Assembly (NCBI GenBank): GCA_003164825.1
Contig: PLUH01000131.1
Span: forward strand, 33,750 to 41,650
Direction: 5' to 3'
Length of the DNA: 7,901 bases
From: Hyphomicrobiales bacterium
GTDB lineage: Bacteria > Pseudomonadota > Alphaproteobacteria > Rhizobiales > Beijerinckiaceae
The translations under genes were made by a program, and so were the position numbers. The notes beneath the pieces were generated by a model, which saw only the letters and a program-made list of their open reading frames with translations, ran no database searches and was not told the origin of the DNA. Within the stretch, counting starts at the first letter, position 1; every line of letters starts with the position of its first letter. Shown here one piece after another: positions 1-6,352 of the stretch.

Positions 1-191
1 ACGACAGGAATACGCGGAAGGTCCGGATAGAGCCCGAGGCGGCCCATGATGTCGGCGAAGTTGACGCCGCTCGCCTCCACCCGAATGCGCAACTCGCCAG
101 CGGCCGGATCAGGATCGGGCGCCTCCTTGACTTGAAGGACCTCGGGCGGACCAGCTTTCGAAATCCAGATCTGCCGCATGGCTTGACTCAT
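1..191 (-). CDS. Quinone oxidoreductase-like MDR dehydrogenase, N-terminal part
   Basis: The gene runs off the left edge, so only about 63 N-terminal residues are visible. Reverse-strand translation begins MSQAMRQIWISKAGPPEVLQ and continues through ELRIRVEASGVNFADIMGRL to LPRIPVV. The pattern 'G-P-evL-v' followed by 'GVNFaDimgRlGlYP..P.iP' is the GroES-like N-terminal domain of the zinc-independent quinone oxidoreductase / VAT-1-like branch of medium-chain dehydrogenases. Members reduce quinones or enones with NADPH. The Cys of zinc alcohol dehydrogenases is replaced by Asn-Phe-Ala-Asp here, which supports the zinc-free branch. A second in-frame ATG lies at 179. Neither start has a strong ribosome binding site, so the exact start is uncertain. 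The Rossmann domain is outside the window and cofactor use cannot be judged. The gene diverges from the exported protein at 388. Confidence 0.85.
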   Translation of the reverse strand, partial: MSQAMRQIWISKAGPPEVLQVKEAPDPDPAAGELRIRVEASGVNFADIMGRLGLYPDLPRIPV

Positions 192-306
192 CTCTGGCAA
201 ATAGACGGACCATCGTGAAAGGGCGGGCCGCCGATAAGCTTAGCGCCCGATAGCGAGCGCGTCACGGCGAAGAAGCTGAGGACGATGCCCCCCTACGCGC
301 TCCGAG

Positions 307-336
307 TTGCAGAAACGTGGCATTCAGATTTACCAT
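307..336 (+). promoter_or_regulatory. Candidate sigma-70-like promoter for the exported protein gene
   Basis: TTGCAG at 307-312 and TACCAT at 331-336 are separated by 18 bases. They give 3/6 and 4/6 matches to the -35 and -10 consensus, and the -10-like box is about 50 bases upstream of the ATG at 388. The match is weak and rests on spacing and position only. Apart from this, the 196-base divergent gap from 192 to 387 shows no gene or strong repeat. Confidence 0.25.
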
Positions 337-387
337 TCACGATTAGGGAGGGCGCCGCGAGAACGCGGGACCAAACTGGAGGTGGCC

Positions 388-1215
388 ATGCCGACGGTCT
401 GCGAGCGCCGCGGCGGTCTCATTTTTTGCGGTCTCCTTGCGGGATTGCGGTTGCTGACGGGCGAAAGCGGTCCCTCGGCGAATGCCGCCGAGTATGAAGC
501 GTGCAAATTTTTCAGCCAGCTGCCGGACGATTGCGCCGCCGCGGAGCATCGAAAGTTCGATAGTCTGCGCGACTATCGCTACGAGGAGATCGATCTCTTC
601 GCCAAGGACCCGCTCAAGAAAGTGCTGTACGTCAGCACCTACAATACGACCGGCCAGAACGCCGGCGAAGACACCCGGGATTCGGCGCCGAAATCGCTCG
701 CGCAAAGCGTCGACCCGAAACGGGTGGCGAAACAATACCAGGCGCTTTCGGCTTCGATCAGTCCGCCACGCTACTGGACGCTGGACTGGCTATCGGACAG
801 GGTCGGCGCGGTGAGGAATTTCGACGGTCTCGACGCGGCGTGGATGGGAAACAGCCTCGCGCCCAGCGCGGCGTCCGCCAGGTCCGGCTCCCCAGCGTAT
901 CGCACGACGCTGGTGGCGAGATCAGCCCTCGAGGGCTTCAAGAAAGGATCGCAGGTCTATCTGCTCGATGATCCCAAGGGCAGAACCTGGGTCATGGTGG
1001 CCTATACGGACAAGGATAGTCCCGGCTTGACGATCGACAAGCTCGCATCCCTCGGCTCGCTCGTGAAACTGCCGCAGGGTTGGAAATTCCGCACCCAGAC
1101 GCTCGACAAGGAGCTGATCTTGGAGCCCAAGGCCGGCATCACCGCCGTCACCCAGGACGACAAAGGGAACATCTACCATTTGACCGGCGTGGGGCAGAGC
1201 AACTTCGTGCCGTGA
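388..1215 (+). CDS. Exported protein of unknown function
   Basis: The ATG at 388 follows GGAGG (378-382) at 5-base spacing and yields 275 aa. An in-frame start at 307 would add 27 residues ahead of the signal peptide and is less likely. Residues 1-34 look like a Sec signal peptide: a charged N-terminus (ERR), a hydrophobic core LIFCGLLAGL, and a likely cut near ANA/A at 33-34. The mature protein keeps two cysteines (39 and 49). The N-terminal half (about 36-160) is charged and matches nothing I recognise. The C-terminal part (about 165-265) has alternating beta-like segments, including 'KGSQVYLLDDPKGRTWVMVA', 'LGSLVKLPQGWKFRTQTLDK' and 'DDKGNIYHL'. That reminds me of small secreted beta-rich proteins of proteobacteria in which a '...LP.GW.yR..tLd.dl' block recurs, but this is memory-based and gives no function. 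No catalytic motif is seen. It sits alone between a divergent MDR gene and the downstream alcohol dehydrogenase. Confidence 0.8.
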   Translation: MPTVCERRGGLIFCGLLAGLRLLTGESGPSANAAEYEACKFFSQLPDDCAAAEHRKFDSLRDYRYEEIDLFAKDPLKKVLYVSTYNTTGQNAGEDTRDSAPKSLAQSVDPKRVAKQYQALSASISPPRYWTLDWLSDRVGAVRNFDGLDAAWMGNSLAPSAASARSGSPAYRTTLVARSALEGFKKGSQVYLLDDPKGRTWVMVAYTDKDSPGLTIDKLASLGSLVKLPQGWKFRTQTLDKELILEPKAGITAVTQDDKGNIYHLTGVGQSNFVP

Positions 1216-1225
1216 TCTTGGGATT

Positions 1226-1245
1226 CCGCCGCGGCAAACTGGCGG
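1226..1245 (+). terminator. Weak hairpin after the exported protein gene
   Basis: CCGCC (1226-1230) can pair with GGCGG (1241-1245) across a 10-base loop, 11 bases after the stop codon. There is no U-tract, so intrinsic termination is only a possibility. Confidence 0.2.
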
Positions 1246-1292
1246 CGCAATTCTGACGTTCGGCTCAGGTCCGCTCCCCGCGCAGCCGCATA

Positions 1293-1321
1293 TTGGCCTC
1301 GACCCGGGGCCGGCGTATGCT
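1293..1321 (+). promoter_or_regulatory. Candidate promoter for the alcohol dehydrogenase unit
   Basis: TTGGCC (1293-1298) and TATGCT (1316-1321) are separated by exactly 17 bases. Each matches 4 of 6 consensus positions. A start site near 1328 would leave a leader of about 20 bases carrying the AAGGGG ribosome binding site. The spacing and position are good, but the call is made by eye. Confidence 0.4.
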
Positions 1322-1347
1322 CATTTGGATTGAAGGGGGTTCAGGCG

Positions 1348-2367
1348 ATGGCGAAGATGCGCGCGATGGTCGTTCCGAAGCGCGGTGCGCCGTTCGAGGC
1401 GGAGGAGCGGGACATTCCGGTCCCGGGTCCCGAAGAGATGCGCCTTCGCGTCCTGGCTTGCGGCGTCTGCCATAGCGACGTGGTGACGGTCCTGGGCCTG
1501 CTTCCGAGCGTCCAGTACCCGCGCGTTCCCGGCCATGAGGTGATCGGCGTCGTCGACGCGATCGGCGAAGGCGTCCACGGGTGGAGCGTGGGGGCGCGGG
1601 CTGGGGTCGGCTGGTTCGGCGGCTCATGCGGCTATTGCCGCCGCTGCCGACGAGACGCCGCCTTCGCCTGCGAGAACGTCAATTCCCAGACCGGGGTGAC
1701 CCGCGACGGCGGCTATGCGACCCACATGATCGCCCATGTGTCCGCGGTCGCGCACGTGCCGGACGATCTCGACCCGGTCGAATCGGCGCCGTTGCTCTGC
1801 GCCGGCGTCACCACCTTCAACGCGCTCCGCAATACCGGAGCCGGTCCGGGCGACATCGTCGCCGTCCACGGCGTCGGCGGCCTCGGCCATCTCGGCCTGC
1901 AATATGCGGCGCGGCAGGGCTTTCGCACTGTCGCCGTCAACCGCGGCCGCGACAAGGAGGCGCTGGCGCGGAGCCTCGGCGCATCCGACTACATCGACAG
2001 CGCCGACGAGGATCCGGCCAAGGCGCTCACTGCAATGGGCGGGGCCAAGGCGATCCTGGCCACCGTCACCGACGGCAAGGCGATGCAGGCGATCTCGGGC
2101 GGGCTTGGCCCCGACGGCGTCATGATGGTGATCGGCGCAGTCGGGCCGCTGACGGTCGATTCGTCGGGTCTGTTGGGGAAGCGCGCATCGGTCAAAGGCT
2201 GGTATTCGGGCGTCGCCCGGGATTCGGAAGACACCCTCAACTTCAGCCAGCGCAACAAGGTCGCCTCGATGAACGAGATCTATCCGCTCGAAAAGGCGCA
2301 GGAGGCCTACGACCGCATGATGAGCGGCAAGGCGCGTTTCCGCGTCGTCCTCAGAATGGACGCCTGA
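1348..2367 (+). CDS. Zinc-dependent alcohol dehydrogenase (MDR family)
   Basis: This 339-aa protein has normal length for a zinc alcohol dehydrogenase, which interconverts alcohols and aldehydes with NAD(P)(H) in the cytoplasm. The start at 1348 is preceded by AAGGGG (1334-1339). An in-frame TTG at 1330 lacks such support. Catalytic zinc ligands are visible: Cys41 in 'CGVCHSD', His63-Glu64 in 'PGHE', and Cys151 in 'PLLCAGVT'. The structural zinc site is complete, with four cysteines at 94, 97, 100 and 108 (C-x2-C-x2-C-x7-C). The Rossmann nucleotide loop is GVGGLG at 175-180. The following strand ends in 'VNRGRDK', whose arginine is compatible with NADP(H) preference (inference). The layout resembles the CAD/YahK/AdhP-type group, but substrate cannot be deduced. 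A methyltransferase-like membrane gene follows after 53 bases on the same strand, so co-transcription is likely. Confidence 0.93.
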   Translation: MAKMRAMVVPKRGAPFEAEERDIPVPGPEEMRLRVLACGVCHSDVVTVLGLLPSVQYPRVPGHEVIGVVDAIGEGVHGWSVGARAGVGWFGGSCGYCRRCRRDAAFACENVNSQTGVTRDGGYATHMIAHVSAVAHVPDDLDPVESAPLLCAGVTTFNALRNTGAGPGDIVAVHGVGGLGHLGLQYAARQGFRTVAVNRGRDKEALARSLGASDYIDSADEDPAKALTAMGGAKAILATVTDGKAMQAISGGLGPDGVMMVIGAVGPLTVDSSGLLGKRASVKGWYSGVARDSEDTLNFSQRNKVASMNEIYPLEKAQEAYDRMMSGKARFRVVLRMDA

Positions 2368-2420
2368 CGCCGTCGTCCCAAAACCCGTCGTCAGACCGGC
2401 GCGAGCAGCGGGGAGCGACG

Positions 2421-3095
2421 ATGACTCCGAGCGCGATAGCGTGGATTTGGCTCGTCGCGCTCGCGCTCGTCATGGGCGCGCTCATCTTCGGGGCGGCCGG
2501 CGATCTTCGGTTCTGGCAGGGATGGGCGTTTCTCGCCGTGTTTTTCGCCGCGTCGGCGCTTATCACCCAATACCTGATCGCCAATGACCCCGCTCTCCTC
2601 CAGCGCCGCGTCAAGGGAGGGCCGACCGAGGAGACGGAGCCGGCGCAACGGCTGATCATGGTCTTCATGTCGTTCGGCTTCGTCGCGCTCATCGTCCTCC
2701 CGGGGCTCGATCATCGGTTCGGCTGGTCGCAGCCGCCCGCAATCGTCGCGCTCATCGGCGACGCGTTGATCGCCGTCGGCTTCTTCGTCGTCTTCCTGGT
2801 CTTCAAAGCGAACTCATTTGCTTCGTCGACGGTCGGGGTGGCCGAGGGCCAGAGCCTGGTGTCCACCGGGCCCTACGCCGTCGTCCGTCATCCCATGTAC
2901 GCGGGCGCCTTGATCTATCTCCTGGGCATTCCGCTCGCGCTCGGCTCCTATTGGGGCCTCGCGGCGCCGGCGCTGATGACGCCGATCCTGATCTGGCGGC
3001 TCGTCGATGAGGAGCGCGTTCTCGATGAGCGCCTGCCCGGCTATTCCGATTATAGGCGAAAAGTCCACTACCGGCTCCTGCCCGGCGTCTATTGA
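2421..3095 (+). CDS. Isoprenylcysteine carboxyl methyltransferase-like membrane protein
   Basis: This is a 224-aa integral membrane protein. The ATG at 2421 follows GGGGAG (2410-2415) at 5-base spacing. The same frame is open far upstream, but that part is antisense-like shadow of the dehydrogenase and reads as Arg-rich non-protein. Hydrophobic segments lie near residues 5-25, 31-53, 78-95, 106-128 and 161-194. The ICMT/PEMT-type SAM-binding signature is clear: 'TGPYAVVRHPMYAGAL' (149-164), then 'DEERVLDERLPGYSDYRRKV' (196-215) with paired glutamates at 197-198 and the usual L..Y..Y spacing. Family members transfer a methyl group from S-adenosylmethionine to a carboxylate or amine at the membrane. 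Bacteria lack prenylated CaaX proteins of the eukaryotic kind, so the real substrate is unknown. It probably forms an operon with the alcohol dehydrogenase. Confidence 0.88.
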   Translation: MTPSAIAWIWLVALALVMGALIFGAAGDLRFWQGWAFLAVFFAASALITQYLIANDPALLQRRVKGGPTEETEPAQRLIMVFMSFGFVALIVLPGLDHRFGWSQPPAIVALIGDALIAVGFFVVFLVFKANSFASSTVGVAEGQSLVSTGPYAVVRHPMYAGALIYLLGIPLALGSYWGLAAPALMTPILIWRLVDEERVLDERLPGYSDYRRKVHYRLLPGVY

Positions 3096-3100
3096 ACCTC

Positions 3101-3118
3101 GACGCCAAGTTGCGCGTC
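3101..3118. terminator. Small hairpin between convergent genes
   Basis: GACGC (3101-3105) pairs with GCGTC (3114-3118) across an 8-base loop inside the 27-base gap between the convergent methyltransferase and cyclase genes. It could act on both strands. The stem is only 5 bp and there is no U-tract, so support is weak. Confidence 0.25.
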
Positions 3119-3122
3119 CTAA

Positions 3123-4277
3123 TCATGTTTGCGGTTCGATCACATGGACTTCGACGCGCTCCTGCCGGCCGCGCACCGCGATGCACTTGCCGCCGCCGAT
3201 CACGAGACCGGGCTGGATCGTCATCAGCCGCAGCGCGTCGCCCGACACGACCAGCCGCCGGTCGATCGCCTTGCAGTACTCGCATAGTCGCGCCGCGACG
3301 TTCATGGTGTCGCCGAAATAGGCGAGCTGGCGTTTGACGTCGCCGCATTCGCTGACAATGACCGGACCGGCATGTAGCCCGGCGCGGAATCTCGGCGCGA
3401 GCTCGAATTCCGCCTCATAGGCGCCCTCAAGGCGGGCGATCTTGCGCTCGATCGCCAGAAAGCAGCCGACGCATCGGCCGTTGCGCGCCGGATCGCCGCT
3501 GACCGGCCAGCTCACGATCACCTCGTCGCCGACATAGGCGTGCACCGCCCCGCCGAAGGCCCTGATCGGTTCGTCGATATCGAAGAAGAAGCGGGTGATG
3601 AGATCGTGCACCCGAAGTTCGCCGAGGGCCTCGGCGAGGCGCGTCGAATCAGCGAGGTCGAGGAACATCACGATCAGCTGCCGGCGAACCGGACGATGAT
3701 AGGTCCCGAGAACGACACTGGTCAGAAGCGGGCCGCCGATCAGCCGTCCGGTCTCGGTCACCATTCCCAGGAGCAGGGAAAGGCCCAGCCCAATCGCGAC
3801 AATCCGAGGCAGCTCGTTTGGTATCCAACTCGTCAAGAGCCAGGCGGGAAAAAGAGAGTGGGCATAGAGTGCGACCTCCAGCACCCCGCTCACGACGACG
3901 ATCACGGCAGTCATCACCAGGGCCCGGATCACGAGTTCGGCCGCGAGCGGCAATCGTCTCAGCGCCACGCCGAGGCGAGACCGGGCGCCCGAAGCGAATC
4001 CGGTCTGCACCGCCCAAGCCGCCCAGGCGATGCAAAGGCCGTCAAACCCGCTGCGAAGGTAGTTCGCCAAACTCCGGGATTCGGGGGCGTCGACAAGGCC
4101 GCGATAGGCGACGCCGACGACAAAACCGACGACCAGCGACGCGACCAGGAAGCCGCGGCGCCGCGTGGCGTAGCGCAGGAATCTCGAACGTCCAGTTGCG
4201 TCTTCGTCGGCGTCCATGGGCGCGGGTCCGGTCCGCTGCTTCGCCACTTGTCGCCCCATCATAGCATTGCGGCGCAT
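3123..4277 (-). CDS. Membrane-bound class III adenylate/guanylate cyclase
   Basis: Up to 384 aa, this protein would make a cyclic nucleotide from ATP or GTP at the inner membrane face. Four hydrophobic segments (about 43-60, 76-93, 113-138, 156-176) precede a C-terminal class III cyclase domain (about 200-345). Metal-binding Asp207 lies in 'FLDLADST' and Asp251 in 'YVGDEVIVSW'. The transition-state pair Asn326 and Arg330 is in 'GDTMNVAARL'. The two positions that normally read the purine base align with Ala247 (usually Lys) and Ala319 (usually Asp or Thr), which is atypical. The start is uncertain. In-frame ATGs lie at 4277, 4262, 4259 and 4217, none with a good ribosome binding site. An extended -10-like TGCTATGAT (4258-4266, minus) overlaps the upstream candidates, so 4217 may be the true start. 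It diverges from the dienelactone hydrolase gene and converges on the methyltransferase gene. Confidence 0.88.
   Translation of the reverse strand: MRRNAMMGRQVAKQRTGPAPMDADEDATGRSRFLRYATRRRGFLVASLVVGFVVGVAYRGLVDAPESRSLANYLRSGFDGLCIAWAAWAVQTGFASGARSRLGVALRRLPLAAELVIRALVMTAVIVVVSGVLEVALYAHSLFPAWLLTSWIPNELPRIVAIGLGLSLLLGMVTETGRLIGGPLLTSVVLGTYHRPVRRQLIVMFLDLADSTRLAEALGELRVHDLITRFFFDIDEPIRAFGGAVHAYVGDEVIVSWPVSGDPARNGRCVGCFLAIERKIARLEGAYEAEFELAPRFRAGLHAGPVIVSECGDVKRQLAYFGDTMNVAARLCEYCKAIDRRLVVSGDALRLMTIQPGLVIGGGKCIAVRGRQERVEVHVIEPQT
4258..4266 (-). promoter_or_regulatory. Extended -10-like element near the cyclase start
   Basis: Read on the minus strand, this is TGC followed by TATGAT, fitting the TGnTATAAT extended -10 pattern at all but one position. 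No convincing -35 is seen at 16-18 bases. If functional, transcription would begin near 4250, and translation would have to start at the internal ATG 4217. Confidence 0.25.
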
Positions 4278-4344
4278 CGGCCAACTTCAATCGGCCCCGC
4301 CGCATCGTCGCCATGGATTTTTCCCGTTTTTCCCCCGTCCCCGA

Positions 4345-4350
4345 CATAAT
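4345..4350 (+). promoter_or_regulatory. Candidate -10 box for the dienelactone hydrolase unit
   Basis: CATAAT matches the TATAAT consensus at 5 of 6 positions. It is an A/T island in the GC-rich 141-base divergent gap, about 70 bases ahead of the ATG at 4419. The best -35 partner, TTCCCG at 4321-4326 with an 18-base spacer, is poor. A pyrimidine-rich run lies at 4318-4339. Confidence 0.25.
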
Positions 4351-4418
4351 CGCGGCATGCGCCGGTCGCATTCTGGGCGCGCGTGGAAGCGGCGGGGCGA
4401 GGGTTCGGGAGGAACTCC

Positions 4419-5309
4419 ATGGAGCGGAAAAAGGCGTCGGACTTTCCCCAGGAGCTCCTGAACCTGTTTGACGTCTATGTGCACGGCGGCATGAGCCGCC
4501 GCGGGTTTCTCGATCGCGCCCAGAAGTTCGCCACCCTCGGCGTCAGCGCGGCGGCGCTGTTCGAGATGCTGAGGCCCAATTACGCCTGGGCGATCCAGGT
4601 TCCACCCGACGACAGCCGCATCACCGCCAGGTTCGTGACCATCCCCTCCCCGGAGGGCGACGGCGCCATCAAGGGCTATCTGGTCCGGGCCGCCAATGCC
4701 GACAAATTGCCGGCGGTGCTGGTGGTGCATGAGAATCGCGGCTTGAACCCGTATATCGAAGACGTGGCCCGGCGCCTGGCTCTCGCCAATTTCATCGCCT
4801 TCGCCCCCGACGGGCTGACCTCGGTCGGCGGCTATCCCGGCGACGACGAGAAAGGCGCCGAGCTCTTCCGCCGGGTCGATCCGGTCAAGATGCAGGAGGA
4901 TTTCGCCGCCGCGGCGCGGTGGCTGAAATCCCTGCCCGATTCGACCGGCAAGCTCGGCGCGATCGGCTTCTGTTTCGGCGGCGGGGTCGTCAATGAGCTC
5001 GCCGTGCGCATGGGTTCCGATCTCGACGCCGCCGTGCCGTTCTATGGCATGCAGCCGGACGCCGCAGACGCGGCGAAAATCAAGGCGCCGATCAACGCAC
5101 AATATGGCGAACTCGATCAGCGCATCACCAGCGGCTGGCCGGCGTTCGACACCGCCCTCGCTGAGGCGGGCGTTCCGCACGAGGGTCACATCTACAAAGG
5201 CGCCAACCACGGCTTCCACAACGACACGACGCCGCGCTACGATCAGGCGGCGGCCGAGGAAGCCTGGCGGCGGACGATCGATTGGCTCAACAAATATCTG
5301 CGGGCATGA
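4419..5309 (+). CDS. Tat-exported dienelactone hydrolase family protein (YghX-like)
   Basis: The ATG at 4419 follows GGGAGGA (4407-4413) at 5-base spacing. An in-frame GTG at 4383 has no such signal. The 296-aa product opens with a short charged region ending in 'DFPQELLNLFDVYVHGG'. A twin-arginine motif SRRGFL (26-31) and a hydrophobic stretch to about residue 50 follow, suggesting Tat export or anchoring. The alpha/beta-hydrolase domain follows (about 70-296). Its nucleophile is Cys185 in 'GFCFGGG', with Asp233 in 'YGELDQRI' and His264 in 'GANHGFHN' completing the triad. Glu105 in 'HENRGLNPY' corresponds to the glutamate that gates the cysteine in dienelactone hydrolase. The layout closely resembles Escherichia coli YghX as I remember it. 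Dienelactone hydrolases open dienelactones in chlorocatechol breakdown, but no such pathway genes are nearby, so the natural substrate is unknown. The SDR gene follows after 31 bases. Confidence 0.93.
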   Translation: MERKKASDFPQELLNLFDVYVHGGMSRRGFLDRAQKFATLGVSAAALFEMLRPNYAWAIQVPPDDSRITARFVTIPSPEGDGAIKGYLVRAANADKLPAVLVVHENRGLNPYIEDVARRLALANFIAFAPDGLTSVGGYPGDDEKGAELFRRVDPVKMQEDFAAAARWLKSLPDSTGKLGAIGFCFGGGVVNELAVRMGSDLDAAVPFYGMQPDAADAAKIKAPINAQYGELDQRITSGWPAFDTALAEAGVPHEGHIYKGANHGFHNDTTPRYDQAAAEEAWRRTIDWLNKYLRA

Positions 5310-5340
5310 AGGCTCTGTGGGCCGAAGCTGACGGAGTCCC

Positions 5341-6072
5341 GTGAGCCGGATATTCTTAGCGGGCGCGGCCGGCGTCATCGGCCGGCGGCTTACCCCGCTT
5401 CTCCGCGCGGCCGGCCATTCGGTGTGGGGAACGACGCGTTCGCCGGAAAGGCAGGAGTTTCTCCGAGGCCTCGGCGCGCACCCGGTCCTCGTCGACGTGT
5501 TCGAGGCCGAAGCCCTGGCGAACGCGGTCTTCGAGGCAAAGCCTGAAATCATCATTCACCAGCTGACCGATCTCTCCGAGATTCGGGATCCGGCGACGAG
5601 GCCCGCCGCGCTCGCCCGCAACGCCCGCATTCGCGATGAGGGGACCCGCAACCTCGTCGCGGCGGCGCGTCAGGCTGGCGCGCGCCGTTTGATCGCGCAG
5701 AGCATCGCCTGGGTCTACGCGCCCGGCCCTCGGCCTTATCGCGAGGACGATCCGTTGGACGTGACTGCGGATGGCCCGCAGGGCGTGAGCGTGCGCGGCG
5801 TCGCTTCGCTCGAGCGGCAGGTCCTCGCCGCTTCGCCGGCAGAAGGCCTGGTGCTGCGCTATGGCCGGCTTTACGGCCCCGGCAGCGCGGCCGACGCGCC
5901 TCCGCCGGCCCCGGCGGTGCATGTCGATGCGGCCGCCTACGCCGCGCTGCGAGCGATCGACCATGGCGAGCCGGGCCTGTTCAACATCGCCGACCCCAGC
6001 GACGCGGTATCGACCCAAAAGGCGATGACCCAACTCGGCTGGCGCGCCGACTTCAGGATCGCGGCGGACTGA
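5341..6072 (+). CDS. Atypical extended SDR / NAD(P)-dependent epimerase-like protein
   Basis: This 243-aa protein starts at GTG 5341, with GGAG (5333-5336) 4 bases upstream. The nucleotide-binding motif GAAGVIG lies at 8-14, and Arg33 after the second strand suggests NADP(H). Later features fit the NAD-dependent epimerase/dehydratase family: 'QSIAWVY' (120-126, with Ser121 at the usual serine position), 'LRYGRLYGPG' (172-181), 'HVDAAAYAAL' (194-203) and 'GLFNIADP' (212-219). The catalytic Tyr-x3-Lys pair is not evident. The aligned helix reads 'SVRGVASLE' (150-158), so the protein may bind NADP(H) without classical SDR chemistry. It is short for an epimerase (usually about 300 aa). I recall close relatives of this length in Hyphomicrobiales, so I do not regard it as truncated. 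It is probably co-transcribed with the dienelactone hydrolase. A decayed copy of its 3' end lies about 420 bases downstream. Confidence 0.88.
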   Translation: MSRIFLAGAAGVIGRRLTPLLRAAGHSVWGTTRSPERQEFLRGLGAHPVLVDVFEAEALANAVFEAKPEIIIHQLTDLSEIRDPATRPAALARNARIRDEGTRNLVAAARQAGARRLIAQSIAWVYAPGPRPYREDDPLDVTADGPQGVSVRGVASLERQVLAASPAEGLVLRYGRLYGPGSAADAPPPAPAVHVDAAAYAALRAIDHGEPGLFNIADPSDAVSTQKAMTQLGWRADFRIAAD

Positions 6073-6114
6073 GCCCTGTCGCGCCATTCAAGCGGCGATT
6101 CGGGCGAAATCCGG

Positions 6115-6139
6115 AAACCATGCGCTGCTTGCATGGCTT
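6115..6139 (+). terminator. Stem-loop after the SDR gene
   Basis: CCATGC (6118-6123) and GCATGG (6131-6136) form a perfect 6-bp stem with a 7-base loop. Two further A-T pairs flank a single mismatch. It lies about 45 bases after the SDR stop codon. The downstream bases are not a clear U-tract, so terminator function is tentative. Confidence 0.3.
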
Positions 6140-6174
6140 CGAGGGCGACGCCAGCGCCACAATTCCCGAGCACG

Positions 6175-6228
6175 GAACAGGGACCTTTTTCGCGCTAGAA
6201 CAGAGGGAATAATCAGCCAGAACAGGGG
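6175..6228 (+). repeat. Three spaced GAACAG(A)GGG direct repeats
   Basis: GAACAGGGA (6175-6183), GAACAGAGGGAA (6198-6209) and GAACAGGGG (6220-6228) recur at 22-23 base intervals. The intervening bases differ. The period is close to two helical turns and is close to 21 bases but not a multiple of three, so it does not preserve a reading frame. The units could be protein-binding sites or a decaying intergenic repeat. I recall AACAGGGAA-type intergenic repeats in alphaproteobacteria, but this is not checked. Confidence 0.5.
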
Positions 6229-6352
6229 CCCCCGCCGCCATTCCACAATGTTGCCCCAGTCCGCGCCTCGCCCGCGGCGCCCATGTTCGGGCCGCATGGC
6301 TCCATTGCGGCCCCGCTCGCCCACTCCCCTGGCGATTGCCTTATGGATCCAG

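Noticed and set aside
221..247. GGGCG / CGCCC hairpin around an AAGCTT palindrome in the left divergent gap
   Set aside because: The stem is only 5 bp with a long loop, as expected by chance in GC-rich DNA, and lacks a U-tract.
1581..2420. Long N-terminal extension in frame with the ICMT-like protein
   Set aside because: This stretch is out of frame with the alcohol dehydrogenase and reads as poly-Arg sequence. The good ribosome binding site and family length support the start at 2421.
3540..4349. Plus-strand open frame of about 269 codons opposite the cyclase gene
   Set aside because: It is a shadow of the cyclase, whose catalytic residues are all visible on the minus strand. The predicted product is low-complexity and highly charged.
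4287..5555. Long minus-strand open frame (about 422 codons) opposite the dienelactone hydrolase gene
   Set aside because: It is the antisense of a clearly identified gene in GC-rich DNA. The translation is rich in Arg, Gly and Ala with no domain, and no ribosome binding site was seen.
5356..6087. Minus-strand open frame of 243 codons mirroring the SDR gene
   Set aside because: It lies entirely antisense to the SDR gene, whose motifs are unmistakable. The antisense product is Arg-rich and featureless.
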